Shown: positions 15,214 to 22,039 of the stretch, one piece after another
How the letters are laid out: each line of letters opens with the position of its first letter
Numbering within the stretch: the stretch's first letter is position 1
DNA from: Candidatus Apopatosoma intestinale
Lineage (GTDB): Bacteria > Bacillota > Clostridia > Oscillospirales > CAG-272
Length of the DNA stretch: 24,767 nt
Direction: 5' to 3'
Assembly: GCA_003524145.1 (NCBI GenBank)
Contig: DODZ01000033.1
Coordinates: 1-24,767 of the forward strand
The notes under the pieces: model-generated
What the model saw: only the letters and a program-made list of their open reading frames with translations
Told to the model about the DNA's origin: nothing
The model's database searches: none
Position numbers and translations under genes: made by a program

Positions 15214-16680
15214 TCAGCCGTTTGAGCTGTAGTTGGGCGCTTCCTTTGTGATGTTTATATCGTGCGGGTGAGATTCACGAAGTCCCGCGCCGGTGATGCG
15301 GATAAATCTGCCGTTCTTTTTCAGCTCATCGACCGTTGCACATCCGCAGTACCCGAAACCCGAACGCATGCCTCCGACGAGCTGATATACCGTATCTGCA
15401 AGCGGACCCTTGTAAGGTACTCTTCCTTCTACACCCTCGGGAACGAGCTTTTTCGTATTCGTCTGAAAATATCTGTCCTTAGAGCCCTTTTCCATAGCGG
15501 CAAGCGAGCCCATGCCGCGGTAAACCTTGAAGCGTCTGCCCTGATAGATTTCGCTGTCACCGGGACTTTCCTCACAGCCCGCGAAGAGTGAGCCTATCAT
15601 GATGGCATCAGCACCTGCGGCGATCGCCTTTACAAGGTCGCCGCTGTATTTTATACCGCCGTCCGCAATGACGGGAACATCATACTCCGCCGCCACCTGC
15701 GCCACATCGTATATAGCCGTAACCTGCGGCACGCCTATGCCCGCGATAATTCGCGTTGTGCAGATGGAGCCGGGACCTATGCCGACTTTGACGGCGTCCG
15801 CGCCTGCCTCGATGAGATCGCATGCCGCTTCAGCCGTCGCGATATTGCCCGCGATAAGCTGACAGTCGGGGAAAGCTTCCTTTACCTTGCGCACACTGTT
15901 TATTATTCCTGCGGAATGACCATGCGCCGAATCAAGCACGAGCACATCCGCACCTGCCGCGAGCAGTGCTCCTGCACGCTCAAGTATATCGGCAGTAACG
16001 CCTATAGCCGCACCGCAGAGCAGTCTGCCGCGCTCATCCTTTGCGGAATTGGGATAGCGCGATGCCTTCTGTATATCCTTTATCGTGATAAGTCCGCAGA
16101 GATTGCCGTTTTCATCGACGAGAGGAAGCTTCTCTATCTTATGCCTGCAGAGGATTCTGCTTGCCTCCTCATGTGTGGTGCCGACAGGTGCCGTGACGAG
16201 GTTTTCCTTTGTCATGACATCGCCTATTTTCATATTCATATCCGTGAGAAAACGCATATCGCGATTTGTGATGATGCCGACAAGCTTTTTCCCTTCGATG
16301 CAAACGGGAACGCCGGAAATCTTGTATTTATGCATGAGTGCTTCCGCCTCGTAGACAAAATTATCCGGTGCAAGATAAAACGGATTTGTAATAACGCCGT
16401 TTTCGCTTCGCTTTACCTTTTCAACCTCATCCGCCTGCATTTCTATCGTCATATTCTTGTGGATTATACCTATTCCGCCCTCGCGTGCCATGGCTATGGC
16501 GAGACCCGATTCCGTTACGGTATCCATTGCCGCAGACATGATGGGCGTATTGAGTCTTATCTTCTTAGTCAGTCTTGTGGAAAGCTCCACCTGATTCGGA
16601 AGCACATCGCTTTTTGCCGGAATAAGAAGCACATCGTCAAAGGTCAAGCCCTCTTTTCCGAACTTATCGCATACCATCAT
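15214..16680 (-). CDS. guaB: IMP dehydrogenase
   Basis: A 488-residue enzyme that oxidises IMP to XMP with NAD+, the committed step in guanine nucleotide synthesis. Seen: KEGLTFDDVLLIPAKSDVLP, a CBS (Bateman) pair (about 90-210, with SGVPVCIEGKKLVGIITNRD), the catalytic cysteine C307 in GPGSICTTRIIAG, ADGGIKYSGDLVKA and the flap region GRVPYKGPLADTVYQL. Start choice: ATG 16698 is also in frame, but the AGGAGAG site directly follows it and ends 7 bases before ATG 16680, giving 488 residues, the length of the B. subtilis enzyme. A near-perfect promoter precedes it with a 30-base leader; no guanine riboswitch is seen. It is divergent from rplM. Confidence 0.96.
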   Translation of the reverse strand: MMVCDKFGKEGLTFDDVLLIPAKSDVLPNQVELSTRLTKKIRLNTPIMSAAMDTVTESGLAIAMAREGGIGIIHKNMTIEMQADEVEKVKRSENGVITNPFYLAPDNFVYEAEALMHKYKISGVPVCIEGKKLVGIITNRDMRFLTDMNMKIGDVMTKENLVTAPVGTTHEEASRILCRHKIEKLPLVDENGNLCGLITIKDIQKASRYPNSAKDERGRLLCGAAIGVTADILERAGALLAAGADVLVLDSAHGHSAGIINSVRKVKEAFPDCQLIAGNIATAEAACDLIEAGADAVKVGIGPGSICTTRIIAGIGVPQVTAIYDVAQVAAEYDVPVIADGGIKYSGDLVKAIAAGADAIMIGSLFAGCEESPGDSEIYQGRRFKVYRGMGSLAAMEKGSKDRYFQTNTKKLVPEGVEGRVPYKGPLADTVYQLVGGMRSGFGYCGCATVDELKKNGRFIRITGAGLRESHPHDINITKEAPNYSSNG

Positions 16681-16687
16681 ATTATAT

Positions 16688-16694
16688 CTCTCCT
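16688..16694 (-). promoter_or_regulatory. Ribosome binding site fixing the guaB start
   Basis: AGGAGAG on the minus strand ends 7 bases before ATG 16680. The upstream in-frame ATG at 16698 sits ahead of this site and is not likely used. Confidence 0.85.
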
Positions 16695-16716
16695 GCATTT
16701 ACTTATATTTCCATAT

Positions 16717-16745
16717 ATTATACATAAAAAGACGTTCGCTGTCAA
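16717..16745 (-). promoter_or_regulatory. Consensus promoter of guaB
   Basis: Minus-strand TTGACA (16740-16745), 17 bases, TATAAT (16717-16722), a perfect consensus match. Confidence 0.88.
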
Positions 16746-16891
16746 CCGATTGAACGCAAAAAATCGCTTTGACTTCGCCGCATTTTTGTGCTTTGCCGCT
16801 CGGATAGAGCGAGAAAACACGAGATTTACGGAGAAAAACGAAGATATGGGGCATCTAAATTGAATTTTTGAAGTTTTTTTCAAAAAAGGTA

Positions 16892-16920
16892 TTGACAAAG
16901 AGAGTGGGATATGCTATAAT
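16892..16920 (+). promoter_or_regulatory. Consensus promoter of rplM-rpsI
   Basis: TTGACA (16892-16897), 17 bases, TATAAT (16915-16920) with TG-C before the -10: a very strong housekeeping promoter. Confidence 0.9.
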
Positions 16921-16984
16921 CCTATCGTTGCAAAAAAGGGCGTACTATGCCCTATCAAAGAAAAATACATCGGAGGAATAAAAG
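16921..16984 (+). promoter_or_regulatory. Leader of rplM with a small stem-loop (possible L13 leader)
   Basis: The leader of about 58 bases has a 5-bp hairpin (AGGGC, 16937-16941, with GCCCT, 16949-16953; loop GTACTAT), and CCTATC occurs before and after it. The ribosome binding site CGGAGG (16971-16976) follows. L13 leaders with autoregulation are known in Firmicutes; I cannot confirm that this is one. Confidence 0.4.
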
Positions 16985-17416
16985 ATGTCCACTTTCATGG
17001 CTAAAAAAGAAACTCTGGAACGCAAATGGTATGTCATCGACGCCGCAGGTAAACCCCTCGGTAAAACCGCCGTTGTCGCTGCCAACATTCTCAGAGGCAA
17101 GCATCGCCCCGAATTCACACCTCATGTGGATTGCGGCGAATTCGTTATCATAATCAATGCTTCCAAGGCTGTTCTCACAGGCAAGAAGCTCACTCAGAAG
17201 TACTATCGCCGCCACTCCGGCTATATCGGCGGTCTCAAGGAAGTTCAGTACAAGACTCTCATGGCTACAAAGCCCGAGCTTGCCATGACTCTCGCAGTCA
17301 AGGGTATGCTTCCCCACAACACAATCGGCGATACAAGCATCACACGCCTTAAGGTTTACGCAGGCAGCGAGCACGGTCAGGCAGCTCAGAAGCCCGTTCC
17401 TTACACGGTTGACTAA
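16985..17416 (+). CDS. rplM: 50S ribosomal protein L13
   Basis: A 143-residue large-subunit ribosomal protein with the family features WYVIDAAGKPLGKTA, AANILRGKHRPEFTPH, GDFV-like CGEFVIIINASKAV and the C-terminal KGMLPHNT motif with RLKVYAGSEHGQAAQ. Length matches the bacterial family. It binds 23S rRNA early in assembly. It is followed 20 bases later by rpsI, the usual bacterial pair, transcribed from the promoter at 16892. Confidence 0.98.
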   Translation: MSTFMAKKETLERKWYVIDAAGKPLGKTAVVAANILRGKHRPEFTPHVDCGEFVIIINASKAVLTGKKLTQKYYRRHSGYIGGLKEVQYKTLMATKPELAMTLAVKGMLPHNTIGDTSITRLKVYAGSEHGQAAQKPVPYTVD

Positions 17417-17436
17417 GATTAAGGAGGAGCAAGATT

Positions 17437-17838
17437 ATGTATACAAGCGCTAAACCCTACTTCTACGGCACAGGCAGAAGAAAGAAATCCGTTGCCCGCG
17501 TTCGCCTCTATGCAGGCACAGGCAACATCACGGTAAACGGCAGAGATGTTGACGATTACTTCGGTCTCGAAACGCTCAAGCTCATCATCAACCAGCCCTT
17601 CGGCGTTACTTCCACAGAAGGTAAGTTCGATGTAGTATGCACAGCTAAGGGCGGCGGTATCTCCGGTCAGGCAGGTGCTATCCGTCACGGCATTGCAAGA
17701 GCTCTTCTTCAGGCTGACGAAACATACAGACCCGCGCTCAAGAAGGCAGGCTTCCTCACTCGTGACCCGAGAATGAAGGAAAGAAAGAAATACGGTCTCA
17801 AAGCCGCTCGTCGTGCAAGCCAGTTCTCCAAGAGATAA
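17437..17838 (+). CDS. rpsI: 30S ribosomal protein S9
   Basis: A 133-residue small-subunit ribosomal protein. Family features: YGTGRRKKSVARVRLYAGTG, NGRDVDDYF, GGGISGQAGAIRHGIARALL, DPRMKERKKYGLKAARR and the C-terminal QFSKR, whose terminal arginine contacts P-site tRNA. An AAGGAGGAGC ribosome binding site precedes ATG 17437. It is the second gene of the rplM operon. Confidence 0.98.
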   Translation: MYTSAKPYFYGTGRRKKSVARVRLYAGTGNITVNGRDVDDYFGLETLKLIINQPFGVTSTEGKFDVVCTAKGGGISGQAGAIRHGIARALLQADETYRPALKKAGFLTRDPRMKERKKYGLKAARRASQFSKR

Positions 17839-17854
17839 GTTTTTACGATATTTT

Positions 17855-17888
17855 CAAAATCCCGATTGCAAAAGCTTTCGGGATTTTG
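17855..17888 (+). terminator. Terminator after rpsI
   Basis: An 11-bp stem (CAAAATCCCGA, 17855-17865, with its complement at 17878-17888) and a 12-base loop, 16 bases after the rpsI stop. The T run is inside the stem (GGGATTTTGC), so some readthrough into the next small gene is expected. Confidence 0.7.
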
Positions 17889-17903
17889 CTTTAAGGTGAT
17901 GAA

Positions 17904-18110
17904 ATGGAAAAGAAAAAATCCGAAAAGAAAGGCATGCTTCAAAGCTGTGAAACCTGCGAATTTTTTGATTGGGATGAGGATATCGGAGATTATATCTGCG
18001 AGGCTGATATTGACGAGGACGATATGTACCGTATGCGTGAAAACCCGCAGGCGCACTGCCCTTTCTATAAATTTTACGATGAATATAAAAGCGTGCAGAA
18101 GCAGAATTAA
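17904..18110 (+). CDS. Small four-cysteine protein, DUF6472-like
   Basis: A 68-residue acidic protein with cysteines C15, C18, C32 and C52 in the pattern SCETCEFFDWDED...YICEADIDEDDMYRM...HCPFYKFYDEYK. This looks like the clostridial DUF6472 family, seen as small orphan proteins; four cysteines of this type could bind one zinc. The function is unknown. The ATG at 17904 has AAGGTGAT three bases ahead. It sits between the rpsI terminator and a second terminator, so it is read through from rplM-rpsI or from an unseen promoter. No promoter was found in the 65 bases after rpsI. Confidence 0.75.
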   Translation: MEKKKSEKKGMLQSCETCEFFDWDEDIGDYICEADIDEDDMYRMRENPQAHCPFYKFYDEYKSVQKQN

Positions 18111-18148
18111 AAAACTTGCGAGGTCCATGGACTTCGCAAGTTTTTATT
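18110..18148. terminator. Bidirectional terminator between the small protein and the beta-helix gene
   Basis: A long stem (18110-18126 with 18129-18145, one G-T wobble, CATG apex) flanked by A and T runs, placed right after the stop codon at 18108-18110. It also serves the minus-strand beta-helix gene, which ends at 18180. Confidence 0.88.
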
Positions 18149-18179
18149 TTTATATCATGATGCTCCGGCGGCACCATCT

Positions 18180-19541
18180 TCACTCTGCGTCATTGACGGC
18201 GATATCGGACTTCATGATTTCGACATTTCCTTTCTTTACGAAAGCAGCGCCTTCCCGCATATGTGAATCCGATATGCTAACCTCAGCGCGCCTGCCCTCG
18301 CCTGCACTGATGAAGTTTTTGCCCTCAAAACGTGTGCCTGCCATGGATATTTCCACAGGCGGATATACTATTCCGGGTACTCCTCTGTTGCCAAAACGGA
18401 TTGCGGCATTTTTCAGCTCGACATTTATGAGCTTTATCCCCGTCACAGGCGTTGTCGACCATATGAGCCAGTCCACATCATTTTCCATCTCGACATTTTC
18501 TATCGTGATATTCTCCTGCACAGGCGCATCGGCATAGGGATAATAGCTATGCGAATAATTGTCATTATCGAAATGGAACGAAAAAGCTATAGGTCTGTGC
18601 TTGCAGAGCTTTATATTTTTAAAATGAATGTTGCGGCAACCGCAGTTGTAGCAGACATTTTCATCCTGAATCATCACCCAGTCTATGCCGTCGAGCGTCT
18701 CTTTCCCTGCGGCATGCGTCGGCTTCGTTACCGATATATATTCCTTGCCGTCGGCAGGCATGAGCACACGATACATCCTGCCGCATGAAACTACCGTATC
18801 GGAATTGCGCACGGTCATGCCGCTCTTCCAGTCGCACCATGCGCCGCCGAGCATGCGGACAAAATAGCCCGTTGTTTCCGGTTGATCAAGGTCGGAGCAA
18901 TTTTCTATCAGACCGTTTTCTATCCAGCCCATATGAGGGTTTGCCGTAGCATAATCGTTTGCATTGAGTGCTATCGGGTCATCATATGTGCGGAAAGCGC
19001 CGTTGCGTATCACAAAATCCCGTCCCGTGCCGAAATGAACGGCATCCTTGCCGCCTTCTATTTTCAGATTTTCGAGATATGCATCCTCAAATGTACATAT
19101 CTGTATGCAATAGCTATGTTTTCCCAAATCCAAGCATTCAAAATCGATTATTTTCAGGTGCTTTATATAGAAAAATCCCACATGCGCATTCATGCCTACT
19201 ATCTTGCTGTCATGAATATTGTCTATGCCGTTTGTGATGAGCTGCAAACCCGAAATTTCAATATTTTCATCATATTTGCGTGTATATGCACCGCGGTTCA
19301 TGATGAAACCCTCATCGTGTTGTCCTTCGCCGAGTGCTGCTCTTCTTACAGCCGTCCCTTCGGCGAAAGCAAGCCTTGTATTACTGCCGATGAGCACCGT
19401 TCCGCCGACATCGTAGATGCCTGCCACATCGACTGTTATCTCGCCGCCGCAATCAAGTGCCCTTTGAAGTGCTTCCCTGTTTTCATATGCCGAAGCGGAC
19501 GGCAAAAAGCCGTAATCTCTCGCATATACCATTTTTTTCAT
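18180..19541 (-). CDS. Right-handed beta-helix protein, GH28/pectinase-like
   Basis: A 453-residue protein with a parallel beta-helix fold typical of polygalacturonases and pectate lyases. The start (MKKMVYARDYGFLPSASAYENREALQRALD) is the conserved N-terminal element of these proteins; repeated turns such as NIEISGLQLITNGIDN, NITIENVEMENDVDW and GIKLINVELKNAAIRFG follow. The stretch TYDDPIALNANDY recalls the D-D/I-A-L catalytic turn of GH28 enzymes, so galacturonan-type activity is possible, but the usual GHG and RIK motifs were not found; I would call it GH28-like, not a proven hydrolase. No signal peptide, so it acts inside the cell. ATG 19541 has CGGAGGA upstream. It is divergent from a solute-binding lipoprotein and likely coregulated with it. 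Confidence 0.78.
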   Translation of the reverse strand: MKKMVYARDYGFLPSASAYENREALQRALDCGGEITVDVAGIYDVGGTVLIGSNTRLAFAEGTAVRRAALGEGQHDEGFIMNRGAYTRKYDENIEISGLQLITNGIDNIHDSKIVGMNAHVGFFYIKHLKIIDFECLDLGKHSYCIQICTFEDAYLENLKIEGGKDAVHFGTGRDFVIRNGAFRTYDDPIALNANDYATANPHMGWIENGLIENCSDLDQPETTGYFVRMLGGAWCDWKSGMTVRNSDTVVSCGRMYRVLMPADGKEYISVTKPTHAAGKETLDGIDWVMIQDENVCYNCGCRNIHFKNIKLCKHRPIAFSFHFDNDNYSHSYYPYADAPVQENITIENVEMENDVDWLIWSTTPVTGIKLINVELKNAAIRFGNRGVPGIVYPPVEISMAGTRFEGKNFISAGEGRRAEVSISDSHMREGAAFVKKGNVEIMKSDIAVNDAE

Positions 19542-19582
19542 GATAATCCTCCGATTTCAAATTGCATAAGCTTTCATTAACA

Positions 19583-19611
19583 TTTATAATATATACTCCG
19601 GATCTTGTCAA
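19583..19611 (-). promoter_or_regulatory. Promoter of the beta-helix gene
   Basis: Minus-strand TTGACA (19606-19611), 17 bases, TATAAA (19583-19588). It lacks the TGn extension found at most other promoters here. Confidence 0.65.
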
Positions 19612-19661
19612 GCCCTTTTTTTAAACTTTCGCGTTTTTCGCAAATCGGGCTTTCGCCCGTA

Positions 19662-19678
19662 TTGTGCACAGTGCACAA
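19662..19678. promoter_or_regulatory. Perfect 17-bp palindrome, candidate operator
   Basis: TTGTGCACAGTGCACAA, two 8-base arms about a central A. It lies 50 bases upstream of the beta-helix -35 box and 101 upstream of the binding-protein -35 box, a place that suits an activator more than a repressor. The regulator is not in the window. Confidence 0.55.
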
Positions 19679-19700
19679 CCGGATTTGTCGGTTTTGACAA

Positions 19701-19723
19701 GCAGAGATGCTCTGCCGTTTTTT
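19701..19723 (+). terminator. Terminator-like hairpin upstream of the binding-protein promoter
   Basis: GCAGAG-ATG-CTCTGC (19701-19715) followed by CG and six T. On the plus strand it has the form of an intrinsic terminator, but no plus-strand gene ends before it. Confidence 0.55.
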
Positions 19724-19779
19724 CACTTTGCTTTTTATATCGATTTTTTTGCTTTTATCACTGTATTGGCTTTAAACGA

Positions 19780-19808
19780 TTGACTGAAACAATATAAAAT
19801 TATAAAAT
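19780..19808 (+). promoter_or_regulatory. Promoter of the solute-binding protein gene
   Basis: TTGACT (19780-19785), 17 bases, TAAAAT (19803-19808); an alternative -10 TATAAA overlaps at 19801-19806. Leader about 43 bases with site AAGGAGAA (19845-19852). Confidence 0.6.
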
Positions 19809-19857
19809 ATATACGGAAATATTTATTCCCAAAAAAAATAAATCAAGGAGAAAGCAA

Positions 19858-21459
19858 ATGAAAAAAATCATTTCCTTGCTTATTGCTTTGGCAATGGTTC
19901 TCGGCATAGTTGCGCTTACCGCCTGCGGCGATAAAGAAACACCTACTACGCCCTCAACGGAATCCGCCTCAACAACAAGCTCAGGCAAATCAGAAAGTAC
20001 AACGTCATCTTCGAAAGCAACAGAAGGCACAACATCATCTTCCGCTACAGTTGACAGCACTACGGCTTCTTCCGACGAGAGCACGACAGCCTCTTCCAGC
20101 GAAACAACACTCTCCGGCAAAGAAAAGCATCCTGATTTCATGGATGTAAACTTCGGCGGCAGATCGTTTAATTTCATTGTTGCTCAGGGCACACAGCAGG
20201 ACTGGGATATATACGAAATCACAGCCGAAGCTACGGGCAATGACAACATTGTCACGGAAGCGATTATCGAAAGAAACAGAATAGTCGAAAGCCTCTACAA
20301 CTGCAAAATCACAAGCACAGGCTCGGCAACGCCCGAGGCTGTATGCGGTGCAGAGCTTCAGACAGGCACCTCGCAGTATGACTTCTGCATGCCCATGTCA
20401 TGGAATGCAAAAGCAAATCGTTGCTTCTATAACATAGCAAGCATGGATATTGACCTCACTCACAGCTGGTGGGATCAGAACTTCATCGACGGTTTCGGCA
20501 TGACCATCGACGGCACAAAGAGACTTTATACTCTCTCCGGCAATTTCAATCTGCTCAATTATGACGCCACATGGGCACTCTTCTTCAATAAGGATGTCTA
20601 TGACAAGGTTATCGCCAGCGGCAAATCAAATATCAATATCTATGATGAGGCAAGAAAAGGCACATGGACAGTCGACAAGATGATTACCCTCATGGATGCC
20701 GCAAAGAGCGACACAAACGGTGACTCCAATATGTCTTTTGCCGACGGAGATGTTTTCGGTTGTGTTACCATCGCAAACTATCTCATGGCTACGGCTCTCT
20801 GGAAAGGCATGGGCGTAAGTGCCGTTATCAAGGATGAAAATGATCTGCCGATTTCCGTAAATTCCGAAAACAGCGACGCAAAATACATGTCTGCCGCTAT
20901 TGACAAGGCTATATCCCTCTGGCACAATGAAGGCTTCACGGCTCTCAGCCAGACAGATACACAGGCTGCTCTCTCAAATGGTCAGGCGCTCTTCGTTTCC
21001 GAATGCCTTGCTCTCGCAAAGCGTGTAACAGACGAGGATGCAAGATACTCCATCGTTCCCTTCCCGAAATATGACGAATCACAGGACAGCTATCATCAGT
21101 ATGTATGCACGGTAGCTTACGGTCTCAAGGTTTCAGCCGCCGCAAAGAACCTCAAGGAAGCCGCAGACTTCCTCGAAGTATTCGGTTATCACTCTAAGAT
21201 GATTCTCTATCCGCAGTATATCAACTACTTCAAGACGCAGTGCTTCTGCGAGGATGAGGCAGGCGAAATGCTCGAAATTGTTCTCGGAACCCGAGAATTC
21301 GACCTCGGCATATTCGGTCAGTACGGTCTCTCCGGCAAGCTTGATTCTTATATCCAGTCCGGCAAGAATATGCTTTCCAAGGCACTTGCAAGCACCTCCA
21401 GAACACAGACCTCCGCTATAGAAGCATATATAGTAAGCCTCAAGAATCTTAAGCACTGA
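19858..21459 (+). CDS. Carbohydrate-type extracellular solute-binding lipoprotein
   Basis: A 533-residue lipoprotein that would capture a sugar or oligosaccharide outside the membrane for an ABC transporter. Residues 1-22 are a signal peptide (MKKIISLLIALAMVLGIVAL) and the lipobox LTAC puts the lipid on C23. A Ser/Thr/Glu-rich, low-complexity linker follows (about 27-90, e.g. STTSSSKATEGTTSSSATVD). The mature domain begins near FGGRSFNFIV and has motifs seen in family 1 binding proteins (NDNIVTEAIIERNRIVESLY, FMPM-like FCMPMSWNAKANR, AADFLEVFGYHSK). No permease or ATPase gene is adjacent: a convergent rpmA operon follows, so it is an orphan component. The ribosome binding site AAGGAGAA is excellent. 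It is divergent from the beta-helix gene. Confidence 0.85.
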   Translation: MKKIISLLIALAMVLGIVALTACGDKETPTTPSTESASTTSSGKSESTTSSSKATEGTTSSSATVDSTTASSDESTTASSSETTLSGKEKHPDFMDVNFGGRSFNFIVAQGTQQDWDIYEITAEATGNDNIVTEAIIERNRIVESLYNCKITSTGSATPEAVCGAELQTGTSQYDFCMPMSWNAKANRCFYNIASMDIDLTHSWWDQNFIDGFGMTIDGTKRLYTLSGNFNLLNYDATWALFFNKDVYDKVIASGKSNINIYDEARKGTWTVDKMITLMDAAKSDTNGDSNMSFADGDVFGCVTIANYLMATALWKGMGVSAVIKDENDLPISVNSENSDAKYMSAAIDKAISLWHNEGFTALSQTDTQAALSNGQALFVSECLALAKRVTDEDARYSIVPFPKYDESQDSYHQYVCTVAYGLKVSAAAKNLKEAADFLEVFGYHSKMILYPQYINYFKTQCFCEDEAGEMLEIVLGTREFDLGIFGQYGLSGKLDSYIQSGKNMLSKALASTSRTQTSAIEAYIVSLKNLKH

Positions 21460-21501
21460 TTTCAAAGCAATATCCGTTTTTTCATAGAATCTCTTTTTCA
21501 A

Positions 21502-21536
21502 ATATATGAGGACGCGAAAGCGTCCTCATATATTTT
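21502..21536 (+). terminator. Terminator of the solute-binding protein gene
   Basis: A 14-bp perfect stem (21502-21515 with 21520-21533), GAAA tetraloop, then TTTT. It sits 43 bases after the stop codon. Confidence 0.92.
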
Positions 21537-21557
21537 GCGGTTTTGGAAATCGGCATC

Positions 21558-21585
21558 AAAAAAAGCGTCACTGCCGTGACGCTTT
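21558..21585 (-). terminator. Second terminator of the rplU-prp-rpmA operon
   Basis: Perfect 10-bp stem (AAAGCGTCAC, 21562-21571, with 21576-21585; loop of 4); on the minus strand it ends in a run of seven T. Confidence 0.8.
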
Positions 21586-21625
21586 CCCTATGCTTTTAAT
21601 TGGCTTCTTACGGTTTCGTCAGATT

Positions 21626-21656
21626 TTTTCTACCCCAACTATTGACAAAGAGCCAA
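21626..21656. mobile_element. Possible solo insertion-sequence end (ISL3-like)
   Basis: Read on the minus strand, the stretch beginning GGCTCTTTGTCAATAGTTGG resembles terminal inverted repeats I associate from memory with clostridial ISL3-type elements. No transposase and no matching opposite end are seen within the window, so at best it is a relic. It lies in the gap between the two rpmA terminators. Confidence 0.3.
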
Positions 21657-21664
21657 AAACTGAC

Positions 21665-21691
21665 AAAAACGCCGTGCAAAAATGCACGGCG
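21665..21691 (-). terminator. First terminator of the rplU-prp-rpmA operon
   Basis: Perfect 8-bp stem (CGCCGTGC, 21670-21677, with GCACGGCG, 21684-21691) with a T5 run on the minus strand, 33 bases after the rpmA stop. Confidence 0.85.
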
Positions 21692-21723
21692 CCTGCATAG
21701 CGAAAAAACAAATTTTCCGAAAA

Positions 21724-22002
21724 TTATTCAGCGATAACGCTGACAAATTTCTTGCCTTCTGCCTTGCGTTCAAACTTGACAGTTCCGTTTACAAGTGCAA
21801 AGAGTGTATCGTCGCTGCCGATACCTACACCTGCGCCGGGATGAACATTTGTACCTCTCTGGCGAACGATAATGTTGCCTGCGAGAACGCTCTGACCATC
21901 AGACTTCTTGACGCCGAGTCTCTGCGCACGGCTGTCTCTGCCGTTCTTGGTAGAACCAACGCCTTTTTTATGTGCAAAAAATTGCAGACTGAGCTTCAAC
22001 AT
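21724..22002 (-). CDS. rpmA: 50S ribosomal protein L27 with cleavable N-terminal extension
   Basis: A 92-residue ribosomal protein located near the peptidyl-transferase centre. Its start MLKLSLQFFAHKKG contains the Firmicutes extension ending in LQFF; cutting after F9 leaves the universal AHKKG N-terminus. The rest (GSTKNGRDSRAQRLGVKKSDG, NIIVRQRGTNVHPGAGVGIG) is standard L27. The protease that makes this cut, Prp, is encoded just upstream. The ribosome binding site GGGAGG supports ATG 22002. It is the last gene of the rplU operon, followed by two terminators. Confidence 0.98.
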   Translation of the reverse strand: MLKLSLQFFAHKKGVGSTKNGRDSRAQRLGVKKSDGQSVLAGNIIVRQRGTNVHPGAGVGIGSDDTLFALVNGTVKFERKAEGKKFVSVIAE

Positions 22003-22039
22003 TTAGATTTACCTCCCGTTTTAGATTCTTTTTTGTAAC

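Larger units (their letters stand above)
19542..19857. promoter_or_regulatory. Divergent control region of the beta-helix and binding-protein genes
   Basis: A gene-free stretch of 316 bases. It holds both promoters, a hairpin CGGGC-TTTC-GCCCG (19646-19659), a perfect 17-bp palindrome (19662-19678), an inverted repeat TTGTC/GACAA (19685-19700), and a terminator-like hairpin (19701-19723). I see no open frame with a ribosome binding site. The arrangement suggests sugar-responsive control. Confidence 0.6.

Noticed and set aside
16892..16903. TTGACAAAGAG ahead of rplM as a second copy of the possible insertion-sequence end at 21644-21656
   Set aside because: Only about eleven bases agree and they form the -35 region of a strong promoter; chance similarity.
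16921..16984. Firm call of an L13 leader
   Set aside because: Only a 5-bp hairpin is visible; kept as a low-confidence feature because I cannot compare it with the family model.
19972..20130. Ser/Thr-rich stretch of the binding protein as a nucleotide repeat array
   Set aside because: The codons vary and no unit recurs regularly; it is a low-complexity linker common behind lipoboxes.
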